Source of the DNA: Cernens ardua
GTDB taxonomy: Bacteria; Pseudomonadota; Gammaproteobacteria; Pseudomonadales; Halomonadaceae
Reading direction: 5' to 3'
DNA length: 64,000 nucleotides
NCBI RefSeq assembly: GCF_051251085.1
Contig: NZ_JBPCZH010000004.1
Coordinates: 124,001 to 188,000, forward strand
The notes beneath the pieces were generated by a model. It was given only the letters and a program-made list of their open reading frames with translations. It made no database searches and was not told where the DNA came from. The translations under genes and the position numbers were made by a program. Below, in pieces: positions 35,563 to 44,388 of the stretch. Position 1 is the first letter of the stretch, and the number at the start of each line of letters is the position of its first letter.

Positions 35563-36938
35563 TACACTTTCTTGGCACGTGTGATCAATTGATCCAGAAG
35601 TACCATAGCCTCGTCGATTTCTTCACGAGTGATCATCAGAGATGGTGCGAAAGTGATAACGTTTTTGTAGTAACCACCTACATCAAGAACCAGACCACGT
35701 TTCTGACCTTTGTACTCGAGATCACCTGACAGGCCGATATCTACCATACGGTCCAACAGCTCACGGTTAGGTGTGAAACCATCTTCCTGGCAAATTTCAG
35801 CGCGGAGAGCCAATCCAAGACCATCAACATCACCGATCTCGGGATGACGTTTCTGCAAGTCACGCAGACCATCAAGGAAGTAAGCACCTGAGTCACGTAC
35901 CTGCTTACCAAAGTCCACTTCATGAGTCATTTTCATGACTTCAAGACCAACAGCCGTACCCAGAGGATTGGAGGCGAAGGTTGAGTGTGTGGATCCCGGT
36001 GGGAAAACGCTGGGGTTGATGAGCTCATCGCGTGCCCACAGGCCAGACAGCGGATTCAGACCGTTGGTCAGAGCCTTGGCGAAGACCAGAATATCGGGAG
36101 TAATGCCGAAGTTTTCTACTGACCACAGTTTACCTGTACGCCAGAACCCCATCTGGATTTCGTCCACTACCAGCAGAATGCCATATTCATCGAGGACCTT
36201 TTTCAGCCCAGTGAAGAAATTCGCCGGTGGGACAACGTATCCGCCTGTACCCTGAATGGGCTCGATATAGAAGGCCGCATATTCACTTTCCTGCGCTTTC
36301 GGATCCCATACGGCGTGATATTCGTTCTCGAATTTACGGGCGAACTGTTGAACGATGGACTCAGCATATTCTTCAGGCGTCATCCCTTTAGGGCGACGGA
36401 AAGGATACGGGAAGGGGATAAACTGCGCACGGTTGGCGAAATGACCGAAACGACGACGGTAACGGTAGCTGGAGGTGATACTGGATGCCCCCAGGGTACG
36501 ACCATGATAGCCACCTTCGAACGCAAACATCAGGCTCTTGCCATTCTTGGCATTCTGAACAACTTTCAGAGAGTCATCAATCGCCTGTGCACCACCTACG
36601 TTGAAGTGGACGCGGCCATCAAGGCCCCACTTGCTTTTGGCATCCACTGCGATGGTTTTAGCCAGCTCGATTTTTGAAGGATGCAGATACTGGCTCGCAA
36701 TTTGCGGCAGTGTATCCAGCTGATGACGCATCGCGTTATCAAGACGCTCATTCTTGTATCCGAAGTTGACGGCGGAGTACCACATCTGAAGATCGAGGTA
36801 ACCAGTACCGCGATCATCATACATGTAGCTGCCTTCACAATCGGTAAAAATCTTGGGAGGGTTCACATAGTGAACCGTATCTCCAAAGGAGCAGTATTTA
36901 GCTTCATCTTGAAGCAACTGTTTTTCATCAATAGCCAT
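35562..36938 (-). CDS. Class III PLP aminotransferase
   Basis: A 458-residue fold-type I aminotransferase of class III (GABA/ornithine/diaminobutyrate type). Markers are HFNVGGAQAIDDSLKVVQNA (in place of the usual GSEA), FEGGYHGRTLGAS, VVDEIQMGFWRTGKLW (PLP Asp) and LVFAKALTNGLNPLSG with the Schiff-base Lys. The GGAQ loop suggests a substrate that is not standard GABA or ornithine. It is the first gene of an operon with a GNAT and an arginase-fold hydrolase. A 16-bp inverted repeat lies 25 bp before its start. Substrate unknown. Confidence 0.83.
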   Translation of the reverse strand: MAIDEKQLLQDEAKYCSFGDTVHYVNPPKIFTDCEGSYMYDDRGTGYLDLQMWYSAVNFGYKNERLDNAMRHQLDTLPQIASQYLHPSKIELAKTIAVDAKSKWGLDGRVHFNVGGAQAIDDSLKVVQNAKNGKSLMFAFEGGYHGRTLGASSITSSYRYRRRFGHFANRAQFIPFPYPFRRPKGMTPEEYAESIVQQFARKFENEYHAVWDPKAQESEYAAFYIEPIQGTGGYVVPPANFFTGLKKVLDEYGILLVVDEIQMGFWRTGKLWSVENFGITPDILVFAKALTNGLNPLSGLWARDELINPSVFPPGSTHSTFASNPLGTAVGLEVMKMTHEVDFGKQVRDSGAYFLDGLRDLQKRHPEIGDVDGLGLALRAEICQEDGFTPNRELLDRMVDIGLSGDLEYKGQKRGLVLDVGGYYKNVITFAPSLMITREEIDEAMVLLDQLITRAKKV

Positions 36939-36962
36939 CTACAAAACACCTAATCGTAATGT

Positions 36963-36978
36963 GTATCACATATGATAC
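36963..36978. promoter_or_regulatory. Operator-like inverted repeat upstream of the aminotransferase operon
   Basis: gtatca (36963-36968) and tgatac (36973-36978) are perfect arms with a 4-base spacer, centred about 32 bp before the aminotransferase start codon. The size and spacing suit a dimeric regulator such as a GntR- or TetR-type protein; no such gene is adjacent. The rest of 36939-37667 (about 700 bp) is non-coding as far as I can see. Confidence 0.4.
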
Positions 36979-37667
36979 GCTCATTTCGTCCATTGTACCT
37001 GATGACAAACAACAAAATGTTGACACACTATGAAATATTCTTGGGTTAACTTGAAAAGTTTGCTCATTTTAATGCGGGGATTGATATCAAATGCCGTATT
37101 CCGACTTTTACATGTCATATTTTTAATGTTTTATTAAGCATATGTCTATGGCAATGAACCTTTTGTTGAAGAGACTTCATCAGGATTTCGGGGTTGAACA
37201 TAAGGTGTATTAATGCATGGGAAAGAACGAAGGCATTTCAACAGTTGTTGGCGAAGGGCCATAAGCATTCCCATGCTTTTTCTACCGTTTTTCCTACACA
37301 ACAGGATGTGTTTCACAGACGTATCTGCGTACGGATACTCCGGACTAACATCCTGAGATGCCACTGTAGCTGACAGGGTGAAGTGCTCTGTCTATAGCAT
37401 CGCAAGTATATTTCCCTTCATCATCGTTCAGAAGCCTCCCGTCTTATATTGATGTCATATTACGAAAAGTCTTAATCGGATAACCGTTGTCATTGAAGGG
37501 TTCTATAAGACCTGCTTATAGAGCTACTGGATGTTTTGGACATATGCTATGCCAATTTTGTATTTCCGTTGGAAGAGATAGTTTTGTGAAGTGATACATC
37601 GGGCTGTTACTCAAGCAGTATACGGAGCTCAATTATGTCACTTTGAATTATCCAACAGGAGGCCTTG

Positions 37668-38588
37668 ATGTCCCTTTCCATATCTCCCCTGACAGGCCGA
37701 ATCGGCGCATTGATTGAAGGGCTCGATATTGCCAACGGTGTTGGTGAAAACGAATTCGAACAGTTGTATCAGGCGCTTCTACATTACAAAGTGGTATTTC
37801 TTCGTAATCAGACCATTAGTGATGAACAACAAGAGGAATTTTCTCGTCTTTTCGGTGAGCAGGTGCCGCATCCAACTGTGCGTTCTCATGGGAACAGTCA
37901 GGGTATTCTGAATCTGGACTCGAAGGAGAGTCGTGCCAATTCATGGCACACGGACATCACTTTTACTGCAGCTTATCCCAAAATTTCCATTCTGCGAGGC
38001 GTCAAGGTTCCTCCTGTCGGGGGTGATACCCTTTGGGCTAATACAGCCGCCGCCTATGAGGATTTGCCTGCACCTTTGAAAACTCTCGCCGAATCCCTTT
38101 GGGCAACGCACAGCAATCTTTACGATTACGCGGAATCAAAAAACATAACGTTTCAGCAGAAGCAACGTTATCAGGCAGAATTTACGGCTAAACGTTATGA
38201 AACCGAGCACCCACTGGTACGTGTTCATCCAGAAACCGGTGAGCGCGTTCTGGTGCTGGGGCATTTCCTACACCGTATATCCGGTGTTTCCAGTACCGAT
38301 TCGAAGCTGCTATTCGAACTCTTTCACCAGTATGTGATTCGGTATGAGAATACCGTCCGTTGGCGTTGGAAAGAGGGCGATATTGCCATTTGGGATAATC
38401 GAGCCACTGAACATGTGGCTGTGGACGACTACGGTCAACAGGAACGTATCATGCGTCGTACCACGTTGATTGGAGAGATACCCATTAGCGTTGATGGTCT
38501 GGAAAGTCGTGCGTTGGAACCAGACGTTGTTTCGCGTTCCCCACATGATGAACAGGAAAAAGAAGAGCGGTACAAGGCAGTATCATGA
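37668..38588 (+). CDS. TauD/TfdA-family Fe(II)/2-oxoglutarate dioxygenase
   Basis: A 306-residue dioxygenase very like taurine dioxygenase. The iron-binding facial triad is His94 and Asp96 in NSWHTDITF plus His249 in DNRATEHVAVDDYG. The 2-oxoglutarate-binding Arg is expected in ERIMRRTTLIG. The opening LTGRIGALIEGLDIANG is typical of TauD. AGGAGG lies 5 bases before ATG 37668 (a TTG at 37665 is too close). There is no taurine ABC transporter next to it, so the substrate could be another sulfonate or a related acid. It is monocistronic, convergent with the cupin gene. Confidence 0.88.
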   Translation: MSLSISPLTGRIGALIEGLDIANGVGENEFEQLYQALLHYKVVFLRNQTISDEQQEEFSRLFGEQVPHPTVRSHGNSQGILNLDSKESRANSWHTDITFTAAYPKISILRGVKVPPVGGDTLWANTAAAYEDLPAPLKTLAESLWATHSNLYDYAESKNITFQQKQRYQAEFTAKRYETEHPLVRVHPETGERVLVLGHFLHRISGVSSTDSKLLFELFHQYVIRYENTVRWRWKEGDIAIWDNRATEHVAVDDYGQQERIMRRTTLIGEIPISVDGLESRALEPDVVSRSPHDEQEKEERYKAVS

Positions 38589-38757
38589 AGTTTCTGCACA
38601 GTCGAATGGTTATATTACGGCCACCGCTTTATGTGCCATCGTAAAGATCATGCCTACCTGTAAAAGCCCTCGGATCACTGGAGAACGTGTCATGGACCGT
38701 TCCCGTGAATGGAGGCTTTTTAATGCCGATGAGATGCGTAGTGCTCTGTAATGACGA

Positions 38758-39372
38758 TCACGTACGCCACAAATGCGTAAGTGGCCCGTTTTTGCCAGTG
38801 ACGGGATCACTGTTCGGAAAGGTAGTGGTACGAATACGTTCACGCATGGCATCATCAGGCGCACCACGATTGATGTCCGCATGTTCGCCCGGTGGATAGG
38901 CGCCCACCACTGTAAAATCATCGGAGGCTTGCAGGCATCTATGCCCTGTTCCCGTTGGAAGAACCACAACATCCCCTTTTCGCATTGTGACAGTTCGCCC
39001 TCCCGGCCCCCCCAGCATGACCTGTGCATGGCCTGAAAAGACACCCAACACTTCGTGACCCTCGGTATGGTAATGATGGAAAGGGTAAATGCCCCAACGC
39101 CACTGGGGTGGCCAGCCATTTTGCCTGAATATATGCTCCATGGTGGTGGGAAGATCCATGCCTGCCATTGGCTGAGTGATAGCGTGCTTATATTGCAACA
39201 CCGGCAAATGAGCGTTGTTGGGCACCCAGTCGTGTGCTGTCAGCATGAAGTGGTCGGGTGAAGAGGGTGTTTCTGCGGCTATCGACATGTGGGAAACTCC
39301 TGCCATTGCGGCGGTGCCCAACATGGCACCCGCACTTATCAGAAATTGGCGACGATCGTTACGAACGGACAT
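38758..39372 (-). CDS. Exported cupin protein (YjlB-like) with Tat-type signal
   Basis: A 204-residue protein. The N-terminus has NDRRQFLISAGAMLG, a twin-arginine export signal, with cleavage expected near SIAAE. The body is a single cupin with metal-ligand histidines in IYPFHHYHTEGHEVLGVFSG and PTGTGHRCLQ, the pattern of YjlB-like cupins. I chose ATG 39372 because it starts the Tat signal; the longer frame to 39453 has no ribosome site. Most YjlB-like cupins are cytoplasmic, so export is notable. Metal loading before Tat export is a reasonable inference. Function unknown. Confidence 0.75.
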   Translation of the reverse strand: MSVRNDRRQFLISAGAMLGTAAMAGVSHMSIAAETPSSPDHFMLTAHDWVPNNAHLPVLQYKHAITQPMAGMDLPTTMEHIFRQNGWPPQWRWGIYPFHHYHTEGHEVLGVFSGHAQVMLGGPGGRTVTMRKGDVVVLPTGTGHRCLQASDDFTVVGAYPPGEHADINRGAPDDAMRERIRTTTFPNSDPVTGKNGPLTHLWRT

Positions 39373-39483
39373 GATATTTCCCCAATATTCAAGTGTGAAC
39401 GTGCGTGAAAGGCTGATGGTAGCTTCTACTCCACCGACACTGACACACATCAAAAGTAGGGGGAGCGTCGTATTTCTCTGTGG

Positions 39484-39517
39484 ATCAGTAGCTATTGCTT
39501 ATCAGTAGCTATTGCTT
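39484..39517. repeat. Tandem duplication of 17 bp at a gene end
   Basis: The 17-base unit atcagtagctattgctt occurs twice head to tail (39484-39500, 39501-39517). The second copy overlaps the stop codon of the reverse-strand reductase gene (39516-39518). It looks like a slippage duplication downstream of the gene; it does not change the product. Confidence 0.85.
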
Positions 39518-40244
39518 AATTGGTATGCAGTGCTGATTCAAGTTGGCTGGCACTCTGTGGGTTCAGGAAAAGGTTTGAACCCGGATCGAAACGGTGGGAT
39601 TTGCTTAGGCCACCGGCAACCACCGGTACAAATCCAGCGTCTCGAACGAGCTGTGAAGCCACTTTCAGAGCATGCGGGTCATCGGATGCAATTGGAATAC
39701 CGATACCGTGACCTGCCTCAGAAGAGAGGGTCTCCATGGCCAGCACGTTGAAGGCTCGAACCACATGCGAGTTATGCAATGCCTTGGCAGACACCTGGCC
39801 GGAACTGGTGCCAAGAGCGTGACGTGCCAATGCACCGTCACGCCCTGGATAGGGGTTGGATGGATCAAGAACAACCTTGTTTTTGATCAGGCTACCCACT
39901 TCCTTGCCAACGGCCGGGAGTGCCCCGAAAGGTACGGCCGTCACAATAACTTGACCAAAGAGCGCAGCTTGTTGAGGCGAGCCTGCCTTGGCCCCAATCT
40001 GCGTGGCTTCGGAACGAATACTGTCCGGATTGCGGGACGAGATCATGACTGGATGGCCTGATTTTATCCAGAGTCGGGCTAGGGTTGTGCCCACGGTTCC
40101 GGCCCCAATGATACCAATCGGCTCGCCTGCTGCGGACGCGGTTGAGCTAAATGTCAGGCTTAACATGACACAGAGTATGACGATGATTTCGCCTGTATGA
40201 TGTAGAAAGAGGCGAAATGTCTTTGGAGGATTGAATCTGGACAT
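39516..40244 (-). CDS. NAD(P)-binding (F420-reductase-like) protein with a signal peptide
   Basis: A 242-residue protein. After a hydrophobic N-terminal segment (about 15-40, ending near SASAAG) comes a full Rossmann motif IGIIGAGTVGTTLARLW, then ISSRNPDS, which favours NADP, and TAVPFGALPAVG. This is the fold of NADPH-dependent F420 reductase-like proteins, normally cytoplasmic. The leader looks like a real signal peptide, so the protein may be periplasmic or membrane-anchored. ATG 40244 is chosen over 40250 because AAGGGG is then 7 bases upstream. Its neighbour, the cupin, is also predicted to be exported. Confidence 0.75.
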   Translation of the reverse strand: MSRFNPPKTFRLFLHHTGEIIVILCVMLSLTFSSTASAAGEPIGIIGAGTVGTTLARLWIKSGHPVMISSRNPDSIRSEATQIGAKAGSPQQAALFGQVIVTAVPFGALPAVGKEVGSLIKNKVVLDPSNPYPGRDGALARHALGTSSGQVSAKALHNSHVVRAFNVLAMETLSSEAGHGIGIPIASDDPHALKVASQLVRDAGFVPVVAGGLSKSHRFDPGSNLFLNPQSASQLESALHTN

Positions 40245-40430
40245 GATCATACCCCTTCGATTCGTTTGGTGTTATGAAATTGTAAGCAGCCGCTTTGTAA
40301 TTAAGGCTTACTATTCAGTAAGCTGTATTACGAATACATGCTCATGCAAGTGCATTAGTTATAAATAAAGATTCCTTTGGATGATTGCTCTGTAAATACT
40401 TGTCACTCATAAATAATAATGGAAGTAGGA

Positions 40431-40470
40431 TATATGGGATGAAACAATGAGTTGATTTTTATCCCATATA
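40431..40470. promoter_or_regulatory. Long inverted repeat with a degenerate FNR-like half, upstream of exporter
   Basis: tatatgggat (40431-40440) is the exact reverse complement of atcccatata (40461-40470). Overlapping the right arm, TTGAT (40452-40456) N4 ATCCC (40461-40465) matches 8 of 10 positions of the FNR/ANR consensus. The site lies about 450 bp before the microcin exporter genes, in an AT-rich 670-bp stretch without a supported gene. Confidence 0.35.
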
Positions 40471-40684
40471 GATTACTTGCCTTAGCCGATCTGCCCATCA
40501 CCGTTTGAAAGATTTGTTTACTCTTTCTATACAGAAAGGATCAAATGTATTCACTATGCCGGGATGATTTTACGGTTTGTCTACCTGGAGGTAGCGTATT
40601 TCAGTTTATACGGCATTGAAGCCATTTACTTTTTCTGAAACATCTGACATGCAACAACGCCACGCGAAGCATAAAATAGCGTCT

Positions 40685-40710
40685 ATACTATTAATTAATA
40701 GTATTTTTAT
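40685..40710 (+). terminator. 20-bp AT-only palindrome with T-rich tail
   Basis: atactattaa (40685-40694) and ttaatagtat (40695-40704) are a perfect palindrome, followed by ttttat. As RNA it could form a weak hairpin, so terminator activity is doubtful; it may be a promoter-region operator. It lies about 215 bp before the CvaA-like gene. Confidence 0.3.
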
Positions 40711-40918
40711 ACGCCATAATCTTGAAACATTGTTTTATGTTTAGACTAAAGTTTAATTATTTTTTATCTAATATGGAATTATGGATATATGGTTTTGTCA
40801 GTATTTTCATTGTTAGTATGCATTTCATATCACTAACCTAGTAAGGTTGAAGTATAGTTTAGAGGCTTAAACGTTGCTAAAGTAAGAAAATGCTAACTCG
40901 ATGATTATTGGGCCTTAA

Positions 40919-42190
40919 ATGTTCCGTCAGGCAGCCATAGAAAACCGTAAACGCCGCTGGCAAGGGCGTGCCATCATGCTCCCCGGGCTCTCGCCCTGGT
41001 TAATCGGTATCAGTTGTTCGCTGTTCATGCTGATCCTGGTTATTTTTATTGTCTTTGGTTCCTATACGCGCCGAGCTGATGTATCCGGCGAGGTTACCAC
41101 ATGGCCTCGCGCGACCAATATCGTTTCAGGTGTGCAGGGGGTTATCGACAAACAATACGTCCAGCAGGGGCAGAATGTACAGGCGGGCGATCCGGTGTTC
41201 TCAATCGACGTGAGTAAAAGCACGACAGCGGGTAATGTCAGTGTTAGCGAACGGCGCGACATCGAAGATCAAATTTCCCGTATCAACGACATCATCACTC
41301 ACCTCAAGAATAGCAAGGCAGCGACGCTAGCCTCCCTCACCGCACAGAAAGAGCAGTATCAGGCAGCATTGAAGAAGTCCACGCAAATTGTAAAGAATGC
41401 CGAACAGGGTATCGCGATCATGCGTAATAACATGAACGATTACCGGGCATATTTGAAACGTGGGCTGATTACCAAATATGAGCTGATTAATCAGGAAGCC
41501 ACCTATTATGATCAGCAAAACCAGCTACAAACCCTTACCGCGCAGAACCAGCAGAATCAGTTGCAAATTACCTCATTGGAAAGTGAAATTCAGACACAAT
41601 CAGCAGATTTCGATAACCGCATTTACCAGATGGAAATCCAGCGCTTCGATTTGAATCGCAATCTGACCAATACAGACCTGAATGGTGAAGTTGTTATTCG
41701 TGCATTGTCAGATGGAAAAATCGATTCGTTGAACGTAAGTCCCGGGCAAATGGTTAATTCGGGCGACAGCTTGTTTCAGATTCTTCCGCAACATGTGGAT
41801 CACTATTACCTGGTACTGTGGGTACCCAACGAGCAAATCCCTTATATACATACCGGAGATCGTGTGAACCTTCGCTACGAAGCCTTTCCCTATCAGCGCT
41901 TCGGGCAGTTTGGCTCTACTGTCTCGTATATATCCCGTGCGCCGGCATCTACTCAGGAAATGGCTTCCTACCCAGGAGCACCTACGCCACAGCAAGCTGC
42001 TTCCACCCCCTATTATCGGGTATTGATTCGACCGGATCATGACTCTGTCTTCTACAATGGTCAGGCGATGCCACTGGAAAATGGCATGAAAGCATCTGCG
42101 ACCCTATTCCTTGAGAAACGTCGTATTTACCAGTGGATGCTCTCACCCTTCTATGACATGAAACGCAGTGCGACGGGGCCTATCCAATGA
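40919..42190 (+). CDS. Microcin exporter adaptor, HlyD/CvaA-like
   Basis: A 423-residue membrane-fusion protein with one membrane helix near 25-48 (LIGISCSLFMLILVIFIVFG), then a periplasmic part. The lipoyl half-motifs are VSGVQGVIDKQYVQQGQNVQAGDPVF near 70-95 and IRALSDGKIDSLNVSPGQMVNSGD near 260-283, with a long glutamine-rich coiled coil between. CvaA does this job in colicin V (microcin V) export, linking the ABC transporter to TolC. The start ATG 40919 lacks a strong ribosome site. Its stop overlaps the next gene by 4 bases. No TolC gene is in this locus, so a housekeeping TolC probably serves. Confidence 0.87.
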   Translation: MFRQAAIENRKRRWQGRAIMLPGLSPWLIGISCSLFMLILVIFIVFGSYTRRADVSGEVTTWPRATNIVSGVQGVIDKQYVQQGQNVQAGDPVFSIDVSKSTTAGNVSVSERRDIEDQISRINDIITHLKNSKAATLASLTAQKEQYQAALKKSTQIVKNAEQGIAIMRNNMNDYRAYLKRGLITKYELINQEATYYDQQNQLQTLTAQNQQNQLQITSLESEIQTQSADFDNRIYQMEIQRFDLNRNLTNTDLNGEVVIRALSDGKIDSLNVSPGQMVNSGDSLFQILPQHVDHYYLVLWVPNEQIPYIHTGDRVNLRYEAFPYQRFGQFGSTVSYISRAPASTQEMASYPGAPTPQQAASTPYYRVLIRPDHDSVFYNGQAMPLENGMKASATLFLEKRRIYQWMLSPFYDMKRSATGPIQ

Positions 42191-44286
42191 GACAGCCTGG
42201 CTTCAAAGAGATTGTTGAAAAACTCGACCTGCGTTTTCGCCATCGGGTTCCGATCATTCATCAAACCGAAACGACAGAGTGTGGATTAGCGTGTTTGGCC
42301 ATGGTCTCCAGCTACTATGGTCATAGCGTTGACCTTTTTGCCCTGCGTCGCCAGTTCAATATTACGTCACGTGGCGCAACACTGGCGGGTGTGAAGTCCA
42401 TGGCGACCCAAATGGGTATGACCTCACGCGCCTTGTCATTGGATCTGGGGGAAATCAGGGAACTCAAGCTCCCCTGTATCCTGCACTGGGATTTCAACCA
42501 TTTTGTTGTGCTGGTGGAAGCCAGTAACAACCAGTTTGTATTACATGACCCAGCACGTGGGAAACGTAAGGTGGGGGTGGCAGAGATGTCCCAACACTTT
42601 ACCGGTGTGGCCATGGAGTTGTGGCCCAACAGTGAGTTTACCCCCAAAAAAGAGAAGAACCGTCTGGGTTTGAGGCAACTGATTGGCAGCATTCATGGCA
42701 TCAAGGGGACGCTGTCCAAAATCTTTTTCCTTTCGATTGTGATAGAAGCCATCGGGCTCATTATGCCTGTTGGTACGCAGCTTGTGATGGACCATGCGAT
42801 ACCCGCATCGGATCATGGCTTGCTGATGCTTATCTGTATTGGATTGGCTTTCTTTATCCTGTTAAGAGCAGGTATTAGCTCCCTACGCGCCTGGACGTCA
42901 CTGGTGATGGGCACGCTTATCAACGTGCAGTGGCAATCCGGGCTCTTCCAACACATGTTGCGGCTTCCTCTCGATTTTTTCGAACGGCGTCAGTTGGGAG
43001 ACATTCAGTCTCGATTTGGCTCATTGGACACCGTACGTGAAACCTTCACCAATAGTACGGTGGGGGCGATTATGGATGGCATCATGGTGGTTGGGCTTTT
43101 CATCATGATGATGCTTTACGGAGGGTGGCTGGTCTGGGTGGTACTAGGGATTACCGCGGTCTACGTGCTATTTCGTATATTCACATATCCTTCATACAGA
43201 CAGTATTCGGAAGAGGTGCTGACGTATCAGGCACGCGCCAACTCCTATTTCATGGAGACACTTTACGGGATCACCGCTGTAAAAATGCAGGGGATGACCG
43301 ATCGACGTTCTGCACAATGGTTAAACCTCAAGATTGATGCGATCAATGCCGGGATCAAGGTCAGTAAGCTGGATTTGCTCTTCGGCGGCATCAATACGTT
43401 TATCATGACCGTGGATCAGGTAGTGATTCTTTGGATAGGCGCCACGATGGTTATGGATAATCATATGACTATTGGTATGTTTGTGGCCTTTGGTTCCTAC
43501 CGAGGGCAATTTTCGGACCGAGCGGCGTCATTGACCAACTTTGTCTTACGCTTGCGAATGATGAGCCTGCACAATGAGCGCATCTCTGACATAGCCTTGC
43601 AGGAAAAAGAAGCACGGAAACCTGACATTCCTTATGAAAAGGGCATGGTGCCAGCCGCCTTGCAAGTGAAAGGGTTGAGCTTCCGTTATGACAGTCAATC
43701 TGCGCCGGTTTTTCATGACATCAATATCGATATTCAGCCCGGTGAAAGTGTCGCTATCGTAGGGCCTTCCGGGGGTGGTAAAACCACGTTGATGAAAGTC
43801 ATGTGCGGTTTGTTCGAACCCTCTGAAGGAAAAGTCCTAGTTAACGAGACTGATATTTGGCAACTGGGCGTTAACAATTATCACAAGATGATCGCGTGTG
43901 TAATGCAGGATGACAGGCTGTTTTCGGGCTCCATTGCTGAGAATATTTGTAGCTTTGCCGATGAAATGGACGAAGAGTGGATGATGCAATGTGCTCAGGC
44001 CAGCTATATCCATGAGTTCATCATGACTCTGCCGATGGGATACGAAACTCTGGTAGGCGAACTGGGAGAGGGGCTCTCAGGCGGACAACGGCAACGACTT
44101 TTTATTGCACGTGCGCTTTATCGTAAACCCAGCGTGTTATTCATGGATGAGGCAACGAGTGCGTTGGATAATGATAGTGAAGCGGCGGTCAATAATGCCA
44201 TCCGCCAATTACAGATCACTCGCGTGATCATTGCGCACCGGGAAACAACGGTGGCTTCTACGGATCGCAGGATTCAGGTAGGTTAA
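42187..44286 (+). CDS. Microcin exporter/leader peptidase, CvaB-like (C39 peptidase ABC transporter)
   Basis: A 699-residue three-domain protein. The N-terminal C39 cysteine peptidase has TTECGLACLAMVSSYYGH (Cys32), DFNHFVVLVEA (His105) and VLHDPARG (Asp121), so the protease looks active. Next is a six-helix membrane domain (about 165-450). The ATPase has Walker A GPSGGGKTTL (near 525), signature LSGGQRQRLFIARAL (near 630), Walker B VLFMDEATSALD and switch His in IIAHRE. Such proteins cut double-glycine leaders and export the core peptide. It is coupled to the CvaA-like gene. The precursor it likely handles is at 46211-46552. Confidence 0.92.
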   Translation: MRQPGFKEIVEKLDLRFRHRVPIIHQTETTECGLACLAMVSSYYGHSVDLFALRRQFNITSRGATLAGVKSMATQMGMTSRALSLDLGEIRELKLPCILHWDFNHFVVLVEASNNQFVLHDPARGKRKVGVAEMSQHFTGVAMELWPNSEFTPKKEKNRLGLRQLIGSIHGIKGTLSKIFFLSIVIEAIGLIMPVGTQLVMDHAIPASDHGLLMLICIGLAFFILLRAGISSLRAWTSLVMGTLINVQWQSGLFQHMLRLPLDFFERRQLGDIQSRFGSLDTVRETFTNSTVGAIMDGIMVVGLFIMMMLYGGWLVWVVLGITAVYVLFRIFTYPSYRQYSEEVLTYQARANSYFMETLYGITAVKMQGMTDRRSAQWLNLKIDAINAGIKVSKLDLLFGGINTFIMTVDQVVILWIGATMVMDNHMTIGMFVAFGSYRGQFSDRAASLTNFVLRLRMMSLHNERISDIALQEKEARKPDIPYEKGMVPAALQVKGLSFRYDSQSAPVFHDINIDIQPGESVAIVGPSGGGKTTLMKVMCGLFEPSEGKVLVNETDIWQLGVNNYHKMIACVMQDDRLFSGSIAENICSFADEMDEEWMMQCAQASYIHEFIMTLPMGYETLVGELGEGLSGGQRQRLFIARALYRKPSVLFMDEATSALDNDSEAAVNNAIRQLQITRVIIAHRETTVASTDRRIQVG

Positions 44287-44388
44287 TCAATGGAACGTTT
44301 GGATGAGATCTGCTGAACTGGATCGATGTTGTCATGGCTTTTAGACTGGTTCCTGATTCATAAGCTCATTGAGACAAGGAAGACGTAA

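Noticed and set aside
37146..37364. 72-residue minus-strand ORF in the spacer before the TauD-like gene
   Set aside because: No ribosome site, no recognisable pattern, and it lies in an apparently regulatory stretch.
40545..40619. 24-codon ORF with AAGGA upstream and a Gly-Gly pair, before the exporter genes
   Set aside because: The leader does not match the microcin pattern (no MRxL/NEI motif), and residues after the Gly pair are too few for a bacteriocin. Probably chance.
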